Shown here piece by piece: positions 7,820-13,939 of a stretch of 14,865 bases of DNA; the first letter of the stretch is position 1; every line of letters begins with the position of its first letter. The position numbers were made by a program, and so were the translations under genes. Source of the stretch: Comamonadaceae bacterium (GTDB lineage Bacteria > Pseudomonadota > Gammaproteobacteria > Burkholderiales > Burkholderiaceae_C); the NCBI GenBank assembly GCA_947374505.1, contig CANCCE010000047.1, forward strand, positions 1 through 14,865, given 5' to 3'. The notes beneath the pieces were generated by a model. The model saw only the letters and a list, made by a program, of their open reading frames with translations. It did not search any database and was not told the origin of the DNA.

Positions 7820-8215
7820 ATGGGCAATAAACTTTACGTCGGCAACTTGCCGTACACAGTGCGTGACGAAGATCTGCAACAGTCTTTCGGTGCGTTTGGT
7901 TCAATCACCAGCGCAAAAGTCATGATGGAACGCGACACCGGTCGCTCCAAAGGCTTTGGCTTTGTGGAAATGGGCAGCGATGCCGAAGCACAAGCCGCAA
8001 TCGCCGGCATGAACGGCCAGTCACTCGGCGGCCGTAGCATCACCGTCAACGAAGCCCGTCCGATGGAGGCACGTCCTCCACGTACCGGTGGCTTCGGCGG
8101 CGGCGGTGGCGGCTACGGCGGTGGCGGCGATCGTTCCGGCGGTGGCGGCTACGGCGGTGGTGGCGATCGTTCCGGCGGTGGCGGCTACGGCGGCGGCGGT
8201 CGCGGCGGCTACTAA
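7820..8215 (+). CDS. Glycine-rich RRM-domain RNA-binding protein
   Basis: A 131-aa protein with a single RNA recognition motif. RNP2 is LYVGNL (5-10) and RNP1 is KGFGFVEM (44-51), with the aromatic residues that stack on RNA bases. The RRM spans about 1-80, followed by a linker PMEARPPRTG and a low-complexity tail (91-131) of glycine, tyrosine, aspartate and arginine. The tail carries a 12-residue repeat GGGGYGGGGDRS, two full copies and a partial third. This architecture resembles cyanobacterial cold-inducible Rbp proteins and plant glycine-rich RNA-binding proteins, and is also common in beta-proteobacteria. A role as cold- or stress-induced RNA chaperone is inferred. GAGGAG sits 5 nt before the ATG, and an intrinsic terminator follows 43 nt after the stop, so it is probably monocistronic and well expressed. 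Confidence 0.93.
   Translation: MGNKLYVGNLPYTVRDEDLQQSFGAFGSITSAKVMMERDTGRSKGFGFVEMGSDAEAQAAIAGMNGQSLGGRSITVNEARPMEARPPRTGGFGGGGGGYGGGGDRSGGGGYGGGGDRSGGGGYGGGGRGGY
8102..8215 (+). repeat. 36-nt in-frame tandem repeat in the glycine-rich tail
   Basis: Units begin at 8102, 8138 and 8174 (the last partial). Each encodes GGGGYGGGGDRS. The first two units are nearly identical at the DNA level, with a synonymous difference at one glycine codon (ggc/ggt), so copy number could change by slippage or recombination without a frameshift. Confidence 0.85.
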
Positions 8216-8231
8216 GCCCTGCTAACCCACT

Positions 8232-8252
8232 GACTCAGCCTCGCGCTGAGTC
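8232..8252. repeat. 8-bp hairpin between the RRM stop codon and the terminator
   Basis: GACTCAGC, loop CTCGC, GCTGAGTC: a perfect 8-bp stem with a 5-nt loop and no T-run. It precedes the terminator stem by 6 nt, giving two hairpins in tandem at the 3' end of the RRM transcript, possibly stabilising it. Confidence 0.55.
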
Positions 8253-8258
8253 CAGCTC

Positions 8259-8294
8259 AAAAGGCTTCAAAACTTCGGTTTTGAAGCCTTTTTT
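8259..8294. terminator. Bidirectional intrinsic terminator with UUCG tetraloop (RRM gene and gshA)
   Basis: AAAAGGCTTCAAAAC, loop TTCG, GTTTTGAAGCCTTTT: a perfect 15-bp stem counting the A/T ends, closed by C-G around a UUCG tetraloop and running into TTTTTT at 8289-8294. The A-run on the 5' side gives a T-run on the other strand, so it can also end gshA, whose stop lies 44 nt away. Confidence 0.92.
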
Positions 8295-8338
8295 CTTAGG
8301 GCTACTCGAAAAGTTGCAAACGGAAATCCTGCCTTGTC

Positions 8339-9913
8339 TTAGCCCACCGCCGCCAGTGCGCGCACCGGCTTGTCCAGCCGTGCCGCCGACAAATACTGTT
8401 GTCGGTAAATCTCGAAAGGCATGGTGTCGGCCGCTTCGATTTTTTTCTGATCTGCCACCGACTGCGCACTCATGCGAAGCAAACGGTCTTGCTGCTCGGC
8501 CGACCAAGGCATCTCCAACAGCAAAGCTTGCGTCTTGACGGACTGATCACGCACGAAGGCCACAAACGAGTTGTCAAAGCCCTGCATGGCATCCAGTACG
8601 CGCGCTGACGGCAAGGTGTCGGGTTGCTGCAATGCGGCGCTGGCAGCGGCCAGCGAGCGGGAGTAACGATCAGTTTCATGCGTGGCATCCAGCTTGGCCG
8701 CCAGTGGAGCGCAAGCGGCCACCAACTCGGCACCCCAAGTCGTCAGGCTGATCTCATGGCCATGACGTTCGAGTTGCAGGCCGGGCTCACGTCCACGCGC
8801 CGCAGTACGGTGCTGGTTGCGCGCCAGTTCGGCAATTTCAGCCGGTGAATCAGGCGGACTGTCGGTCTGCAAACAGTGCAGTAAAAACACGTCCAAAAAA
8901 TCCATGGTCTCGGCCTTGATGCCCACCGACTCAAAAGGGTCGAGGTCCATCAGCCGCACTTCAATGTATTCAACGCCACGCTCACGCAATGCGTGAAGAG
9001 GCCGCTCGCCAGGAAAAATCACGCGCTTCGGACGAATCGTGCCGTAAAACTCATTTTCAATTTGCAGCAAGGTGTCGCCGAGCTGGTTGTAGTCGCCGCC
9101 CGGGTTGCGAATGCCAACACCTTCGTAGGCCGGGTAAGGCCGGGTCAACGCATCAGCCAATGACGCGGCATAACCCTCCAAGCTGTTGTAGCTGACCGCC
9201 AGCGAAGACTGCGCGTCGCTTTGGTAACCCAACCGCCCCATGCGCAGCGAGGTGCCATGCGGCATGTACATGGTGTTGGCCGATAACGTCTGCAGCTCGT
9301 GCTGACGCCCGGCCACAAAACTGGAACACACCGCCGGTGAAGCGCCAAACAGATACAGCAGCAAAAACGCATGACGCCTGAAGTTACGGATCAAACCGAA
9401 ATACGCTTCGCTCGACACACCGGGCAAAGACCAGTTGTAGTGAATGCCAGAGATCGTCTGCATGCGGCGGCCGTAGCGGTGACTCAAGCCCATGCGGTAA
9501 ATACTTTTGGCGCGACCCACATTGGACGAGCCAAAACGCGCTATGGGGATGGTCTCGTCAGTCGGTAAGCCGCAGGGCATGCTCGAGACCCAGAGCATTT
9601 CATCGCCGGCCTTTTGCATCTCGCGGTAGGTGAACTGGTGCATCTCAGTCAGTTCGGCCAGCGCGCTGGTGGCATCAGCGTGCACGCCAGTGACCAGTTC
9701 CAATTGCGATTCACTGAAATCAGTCGTGATGTGGGGATGCGTCAGGGCCGAGCCGAGCGCCGCCGGGTGCGGCGTCAGCGCCAGCGCACCACTGCGTTGC
9801 GCGCGCAGGCTTTCCTTCTCAATCCCGCGCCCCATGCCTTTGAGCCGGGCGGGTGTCAGGTCTTTCAGCAAATTATCCGAAAGCTGTCCGGCCGTGGCCT
9901 GCAACTGGGTCAT
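8339..9913 (-). CDS. gshA: Glutamate--cysteine ligase (gamma-glutamylcysteine synthetase)
   Basis: First enzyme of glutathione synthesis: ATP-dependent joining of L-glutamate (through the gamma-carboxyl) to L-cysteine in the cytoplasm. The 524-aa length fits the E. coli-type GshA (518 aa). Visible conserved blocks: RGIEKESLR (29-37) near the N-terminus, ITTDFSESQLELVT (62-75) in the ATP/substrate region, and the central FGSSNVGRAKSIYRMGLSHRYGRRMQTISGIHYNWSLP block. The ATG at 9913 has GAGGA 9 nt upstream. It lies 104 nt downstream of the esterase on the same strand, so co-transcription is possible but not shown. The convergent terminator at 8259-8294 closes it. No gshB is nearby. Confidence 0.95.
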   Translation of the reverse strand: MTQLQATAGQLSDNLLKDLTPARLKGMGRGIEKESLRAQRSGALALTPHPAALGSALTHPHITTDFSESQLELVTGVHADATSALAELTEMHQFTYREMQKAGDEMLWVSSMPCGLPTDETIPIARFGSSNVGRAKSIYRMGLSHRYGRRMQTISGIHYNWSLPGVSSEAYFGLIRNFRRHAFLLLYLFGASPAVCSSFVAGRQHELQTLSANTMYMPHGTSLRMGRLGYQSDAQSSLAVSYNSLEGYAASLADALTRPYPAYEGVGIRNPGGDYNQLGDTLLQIENEFYGTIRPKRVIFPGERPLHALRERGVEYIEVRLMDLDPFESVGIKAETMDFLDVFLLHCLQTDSPPDSPAEIAELARNQHRTAARGREPGLQLERHGHEISLTTWGAELVAACAPLAAKLDATHETDRYSRSLAAASAALQQPDTLPSARVLDAMQGFDNSFVAFVRDQSVKTQALLLEMPWSAEQQDRLLRMSAQSVADQKKIEAADTMPFEIYRQQYLSAARLDKPVRALAAVG

Positions 9914-10017
9914 ATTCTCGATTCCTCAGGTTCTTATTTTTGGATTGAGTGCACGCTATCACAGGCTGGCCCATTTTGCTGGCCAAGGTCAAGCGGCAGC
10001 CCATCCATGGGCAAACA

Positions 10018-10680
10018 TCAGGCCAGCACGCGCTGCAGCCACTGTTCCATATCGGCAATTTCTTCCTGGCAGACGGAGTGTTCCATCTCATAGTCATGCC
10101 AATCCACCGAGTAGCCGAGCGACTCCAAATGCTCACGGGAGGCCGTCGCGCGGGGCAAGATCACCACCGGGTCACGGGTACCGTGCGCCATGAAAATCGG
10201 TACATCTTGGTTGGCGGCGCTGCGCTCGGCAGCCGTCTTGTCAGCCAGCGGCAAATAGCCCGACATGGCGATGATGCCGGCCAAACGGTCACGATGGCGC
10301 AGGCCCGTCATGAGCGCCATAGCGCAGCCCTGTGAAAACCCAGCCAACACGATGCGGCTGGACGCAATACCACGCGACTTTTCACGCTCAATCAGCGCAT
10401 CGATGGCCATCTGCGAGTGGCGCATGCCCGCCTCGTCTTGTCGCTGCGTCAGATCGGCACCCAAAATGTCATACCAAGCCGGCATTTGGTAGCCGCCATT
10501 GATGGTCACCGGCATCACCGGTGCGTTGGGAAATATGAAGCGGACCGGACCCACCGCAGACAGGTCAAACTGCTCGGCAACCGGCACAAAATCACGCCCA
10601 TCAGCACCCAAGCCGTGCAGGATTAATACCGTGGCGACCGGGTTTTCGCCGGTCTGGGCTTCAATGACTTCGAGGGACAT
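10018..10680 (-). CDS. Alpha/beta-hydrolase carboxylesterase (phospholipase/carboxylesterase family)
   Basis: A 220-aa cytoplasmic serine esterase of the small carboxylesterase/acyl-protein-thioesterase-like family. HGLGAD (22-27) forms the oxyanion-hole region, GFSQG carries nucleophile Ser116, and Asp170 (HGTRDPVV) and His201 (MEHSV) complete the triad. The start at 10680 (MSLEVIEA) is preferred: an AGG lies about 7 nt before it and the family fold begins there. Upstream in-frame ATGs at 10716 and 10758 would add residues unlike the family (MSVAFRCDIFCF...). The natural substrate is unknown; such enzymes hydrolyse short acyl esters in vitro. It lies between the DUF1993 gene and gshA, all on the minus strand. 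Confidence 0.87.
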   Translation of the reverse strand: MSLEVIEAQTGENPVATVLILHGLGADGRDFVPVAEQFDLSAVGPVRFIFPNAPVMPVTINGGYQMPAWYDILGADLTQRQDEAGMRHSQMAIDALIEREKSRGIASSRIVLAGFSQGCAMALMTGLRHRDRLAGIIAMSGYLPLADKTAAERSAANQDVPIFMAHGTRDPVVILPRATASREHLESLGYSVDWHDYEMEHSVCQEEIADMEQWLQRVLA

Positions 10681-10863
10681 ACGCAAACCTAAACAAGTCT
10701 TATCCGGTGCGGACATTGGATTGAAACAAAAAATGTCGCAGCGGAACGCTACCGACAAGCCAGCATCGGCAACAAAACCGCCGAGCTGGGCATTTTAAAG
10801 GCCATCCAAATTGACGCTCGTCAGCGTACGGATACCCTTATTGGCTGTGGCTTAGCCCCGTCC

Positions 10864-10922
10864 GTCATTGCGTAGCGCGGCAAGCCAGCAGTCATGAACT
10901 GCCGCGCTACGCTCGCAGAGAC
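10864..10922 (-). repeat. Palindromic intergenic repeat, copy 2 (after the DUF1993 gene)
   Basis: Starts 5 nt after the DUF1993 stop codon, in the direction of that gene, and spans 59 nt. The unit next to the gene has the stem CTGC/GCAG and a 12-nt loop (10899-10918). The opposite arm (10867-10884) has ATTGC and GCAAG, with a loop 4 nt shorter, so it is a worn or deleted copy. It is shorter than copies 1 and 3 and lacks their extra half units. Confidence 0.7.
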
Positions 10923-10927
10923 GAAGC

Positions 10928-11437
10928 TTAATACGTGCCGATGTAGTCGCGCTTGCCGACTTCGACACCGTTGTGGCGCAGGATGTCGTAAGCCGTGGTG
11001 GTGTGAAAGAAGAAATGCGGCAGGCCGTAGTTGAGCAAATAGGACTGGCCAGTGAAGCGTTTTTCTTTGGGTGTGCCGGCTTGCGTGACGATCGCGCGCG
11101 TGGCGGCGCCTTCAAACTGAGCCGCGTCCAAGCCGTCTATCAAGGCCAGCACGTTGTCGATGCGCGCCTGCAAGTCGGCAAAGCTCTTCTCGCCATCTTC
11201 CATGGTTGGTACTTCGACACCGGCCAGCCGGTGGGCTACGCCTTTGGCGAAATCTGTGGCGACTTGCACCTGCTTCAGCAACGGAAACATATCTGGGAAA
11301 AGACGCGCTTGCAGCAAGGCATTCGGGTCGATATTTTTAGCCGCGGCGTGGGCTTCGGCCTTGGCCAAAACGCCTTTCAAACCGCCCAGCATTTGTTTGA
11401 AGAGGGGGATGGATGCGGTGTAAAGAGCGTGGGTCAT
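10928..11437 (-). CDS. DUF1993 domain-containing protein
   Basis: A 169-aa protein recognisable as DUF1993, a family of uncharacterised bacterial proteins expected to fold as a DinB-like four-helix bundle. It starts MTHALYTASIPLFKQMLGGL and ends with the typical block LLNYGLPHFFFHTTTAYDILRHNGVEVGKRDY. His residues at 149 and 153 in PHFFFHTTTAY sit where related DinB-like proteins bind metal, but the reaction is unknown. There is no signal peptide. AGGA lies 6 nt before the ATG. It is divergent from the argE operon and followed at once by repeat copy 2. Confidence 0.85.
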   Translation of the reverse strand: MTHALYTASIPLFKQMLGGLKGVLAKAEAHAAAKNIDPNALLQARLFPDMFPLLKQVQVATDFAKGVAHRLAGVEVPTMEDGEKSFADLQARIDNVLALIDGLDAAQFEGAATRAIVTQAGTPKEKRFTGQSYLLNYGLPHFFFHTTTAYDILRHNGVEVGKRDYIGTY

Positions 11438-11534
11438 GGTTTTCCTGAAATAAAGGGCTGGGCTGTTGATGGAAATTCAAACCCGCCGATTTTGCCCCGC
11501 TTCGCGGCACGGCTGTGCTGCCGTCTGCCTGCCC

Positions 11535-11543
11535 TGTCATAAT
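11535..11543 (+). promoter_or_regulatory. Candidate extended -10 promoter for the argE-bug operon
   Basis: TGT-CATAAT matches the extended -10 pattern TGn-TATAAT with one change. It would start RNA near 11550 and give a leader of about 60 nt before the argE start at 11612. The -35 region is poor, as extended -10 promoters allow. It lies in the 174-nt divergent gap shared with the DUF1993 gene. Confidence 0.35.
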
Positions 11544-11611
11544 TTAATTGGCTCTCCCGCCAGCCAGCCCTGCCTAGTTCTATGGGCTGCAGCACACAAA
11601 GGTCTTTCAAC

Positions 11612-12844
11612 ATGAACGCTCCACTGCCCACCTCTGTTCAGCCGCCCGTGCAAGCCGCCGACCTCGCCGCGCTGCCGCTGATTGAAAAATGGATTTCCTT
11701 CGCCTCAGTGTCCCGTGACAGCAACCTGCCTATCATTGAGTGGACACAAAACTGGCTTGAAGCCCTTGGCATTGAATGCACCCGCACCTATGACGACAGT
11801 GGCCAAAAAGCCAATCTGTGGGCCACCCTGCCCGCTGAAAACGGCGAAACCAAAATCGGCGGCCTGGTCTTGTCTGGCCACACCGATGTGGTGCCGGTTG
11901 ACGGCCAACCTTGGGTCACCGACCCTTTTGTCGCGCAGATCATTGACGACCGACTGTATGGCCGCGGCGTCACCGACATGAAAAGCTACGGCGCCACCGC
12001 CTTGATGATGGTGCCCGAATTGCTCAAACGCAAACTCAAACGCCCCGTGCATTTGGCCTTCAGCTACGACGAAGAAGTCGGCTGCATTGGCGTGCGCCGC
12101 ATGATCGCCGACATGGTCAAGTCCGGCTACCAGCCAGCCGGCTGCATTGTGGGCGAACCCACCGGCATGCAGGTGGTGGTGGCGCACAAGGGTAAGCACG
12201 CTTACAAAACATCGGTGCGCGGTTTTGAGGCGCACTCCTCGCTCACGCCGCAAGGTGTCAACGCGGTCGAGATCGCTTGCGAGTTTGTGGCCAACCTCAA
12301 ATCCATGCACCGGCAACTCGTCAAAGCAGGCCCTTTCGACCCGATCTACGACGTGCCCCACACCACCATCCACACCGGCGTGATCCACGGTGGCACGGCG
12401 CTCAACATCATTCCGCGCGACTGCGATGTGACCTGGGAAATTCGCCACCACCACATGAACTCGCCCGAAGAGCTTTTCGCGCAAGCCAAGGCCTTTGCCG
12501 ACAGCCTGCTACCCGCCATGCGGGCGGTGGCGGCAGACACGGGGATCACGCACCAGCTCAACTCGGTGTTGCCCGGCTTTGCCACGGATGCCGACAGTGA
12601 GATCGCCAAACTCTGCTTCACTTGCGCGGGAACCGACAGCAGCAGCGTGAGCAGCATTGAGGGAGGCAAAGTGTCTTTTGGCACAGAAGCTGCTTTATTC
12701 CATCAAGCCGGCGTGCCGACCATCGTGTGCGGCCCCGGTCACATTGCGCAGGCGCATCAACCCAACGAATGGGTTGAGCTCGCGCAGCTGGCTTGGTGTG
12801 AGCGCTTCATGCGCCGCCTGGCTGACCAAATTTGTGTGAACTGA
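11612..12844 (+). CDS. argE: Acetylornithine deacetylase (ArgE), M20 metallopeptidase family
   Basis: A 410-aa M20 deacylase expected to hydrolyse N-acetyl-L-ornithine to ornithine and acetate, or a related N-acyl amino acid. The metal site is complete: His90 and Asp92 in SGHTDVVP, Asp122 in GRGVTDMK, catalytic Glu154 with Glu155 in SYDEEVGC, Glu182 in GEPTG and His382 in AHQPNEW. The dimerisation domain spans about 190-310. The start at 11612 is chosen because AAAGG lies 9 nt upstream; an in-frame ATG at 11582 has no ribosome site and would only add MGCSTQRSFN. A solute-binding protein gene follows after 8 nt. Many beta-proteobacteria make ornithine through ArgJ, so a scavenging role on imported acyl amino acids is also possible. 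Confidence 0.88.
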   Translation: MNAPLPTSVQPPVQAADLAALPLIEKWISFASVSRDSNLPIIEWTQNWLEALGIECTRTYDDSGQKANLWATLPAENGETKIGGLVLSGHTDVVPVDGQPWVTDPFVAQIIDDRLYGRGVTDMKSYGATALMMVPELLKRKLKRPVHLAFSYDEEVGCIGVRRMIADMVKSGYQPAGCIVGEPTGMQVVVAHKGKHAYKTSVRGFEAHSSLTPQGVNAVEIACEFVANLKSMHRQLVKAGPFDPIYDVPHTTIHTGVIHGGTALNIIPRDCDVTWEIRHHHMNSPEELFAQAKAFADSLLPAMRAVAADTGITHQLNSVLPGFATDADSEIAKLCFTCAGTDSSSVSSIEGGKVSFGTEAALFHQAGVPTIVCGPGHIAQAHQPNEWVELAQLAWCERFMRRLADQICVN

Positions 12845-12852
12845 AAGAAATC

Positions 12853-13809
12853 ATGATCGATCGTAGAAACTTCATCGGTGCCAGCTTGGCACTGGCCGCC
12901 GGCACCAGCATGGCGCAAACACAGCGCGTGGCGCGCATCGTGGTGCCGTTTGCAGCCGGCGGCGTACAAGACCTGCTGGCCCGCGCGATCTCCAATGAAC
13001 TGGCCATCGCCCTCGGCCAAACCGTCATCATTGAAAACCGGCCGGGTGCTGGCGGCACGGTCGGCACCGGCTATGTCGCCAAGGCCGCGGCTGACAGCCA
13101 GACCATGGTCATGGCAGCGGCCAGCCACAACATCAGCGGCTCGCTCTACCCCAAATTAAGCTTTGACCCGCAAAAAGATTTTGCCCCGATGGCCTACATC
13201 GGCACCGCTGGTTATGTGTTGATGATCAACCCCGATGTGCCCGCCAAGAATGCCGCTGAATTCATCCGCTATGCCAAGAGCAACCCAGGCAAGATGAACT
13301 ACGCCAGCGCGGGGGTCGGCAGCGCCACGCACTTGTCGATGGCTTACTTCTGCGGCTTGGCCGGCATCGATGTGGTGCACCTGCCGCTCAAAGCCACTGG
13401 CGAGGCCATCAACGAAGTGATCTCAGGCCGCGCCCAAGCGGTCATCGCCGCCAGCATCGGCGCTCTGGCCTTTGCCAAAGACAGCCGGCTGCGCCTGATC
13501 GGTGTGACCTCACCCAAACGCTCCAAGTATTTACCTGAGATCCCGACCATCGCTGAAAGCGGCTTGCCGGGCTACCAGTTTGACTCCTGGTTTGGTTTGC
13601 TCGGCCCGGCCGCAACCCCCGCCGCCGAGATCAACCGCGTTCACGCAGCCATCGGTAAATTGCTCAAAGACCCGGTGGTGCTGGAGCGGCTCGACAAGCA
13701 AGGCATCGAGCCCGCTTTCATGAGCAACCCCGACTTCGCCAAGTTGCTGGCCGTGGACTACGAGCGCATGGCCAAAGTCGTCAAAGCCTCAGGCGCGAAG
13801 ATCGACTGA
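12853..13809 (+). CDS. Bug-family (tripartite tricarboxylate transporter) periplasmic solute-binding protein
   Basis: A 318-aa periplasmic binding protein of the TctC/Bug family, hugely expanded in Burkholderiales. The signal RRNFIGASLALAAGTSMAQ has an N-terminal twin arginine (4-5) and a likely cleavage after SMA, so export through Tat is plausible. Family marks: VPFAAGGVQDLLAR (31-44) and ENRPGAGGTVG (61-71), the loops that hold the ligand's carboxylate. The start at 12853 is chosen over an in-frame ATG at 12832 because it begins just before the twin arginine and follows a GAAAGAAA purine run. It lies 8 nt after argE, so the two are likely co-transcribed. No tctAB membrane genes are present, as is common for orphan Bug proteins. 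The ligand is unknown. Confidence 0.9.
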   Translation: MIDRRNFIGASLALAAGTSMAQTQRVARIVVPFAAGGVQDLLARAISNELAIALGQTVIIENRPGAGGTVGTGYVAKAAADSQTMVMAAASHNISGSLYPKLSFDPQKDFAPMAYIGTAGYVLMINPDVPAKNAAEFIRYAKSNPGKMNYASAGVGSATHLSMAYFCGLAGIDVVHLPLKATGEAINEVISGRAQAVIAASIGALAFAKDSRLRLIGVTSPKRSKYLPEIPTIAESGLPGYQFDSWFGLLGPAATPAAEINRVHAAIGKLLKDPVVLERLDKQGIEPAFMSNPDFAKLLAVDYERMAKVVKASGAKID

Positions 13810-13822
13810 AGCGCAGACCACC

Positions 13823-13939
13823 GTCGCTGCGAGCAATTTTCCGTCACTGCGAGCGAAGCGCGGCAGTCCATCACCGCGCGCCTCAAAGATGGATGGCTGC
13901 GCTTTGCTCGCCACGACGGGGCAGTGGATGGCCGCACTT
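13823..13939 (+). repeat. Composite palindromic intergenic repeat, copy 3 (after the Bug gene, overlapping the dusC 3' end)
   Basis: Starts 13 nt after the Bug-gene stop and reads in its direction. Order: a half unit (GCTGC, 13826), a full unit ACTGC/GCAGT with 12-nt loop (13846-13867), a spacer, an inverted unit ATGGC/GCCAC with 12-nt loop (13893-13914), then a partial unit (13924-13939). The 75-nt core 13843-13917 matches copy 1 in length and order, and the flanking partial units sit at the same distances to within one base. From 13883 on, the element also encodes the C-terminus of dusC on the other strand. It lies between two convergent genes and may serve as their shared 3' structure. Confidence 0.75.

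Noticed and set aside
9630..10193. A 187-codon plus-strand frame spanning the gshA 5' end and the esterase 3' end
   Set aside because: It is antisense to two well-supported genes and has no ribosome site or domain.
10814..10827. A small hairpin ACGCT-CGTC-AGCGT upstream of the esterase
   Set aside because: A 5-bp stem is expected by chance at this GC content, and nothing nearby supports a function.
10973..11542. A 189-codon plus-strand frame opposite the DUF1993 gene
   Set aside because: The opposite strand encodes a recognisable DUF1993 protein with a ribosome site; this is its shadow.
11705..12484. A 259-codon open frame on the minus strand opposite argE
   Set aside because: It is a shadow of argE, whose complete metal site shows which strand is coding; the antisense product is rich in His, Val and Gly with no recognisable domain.
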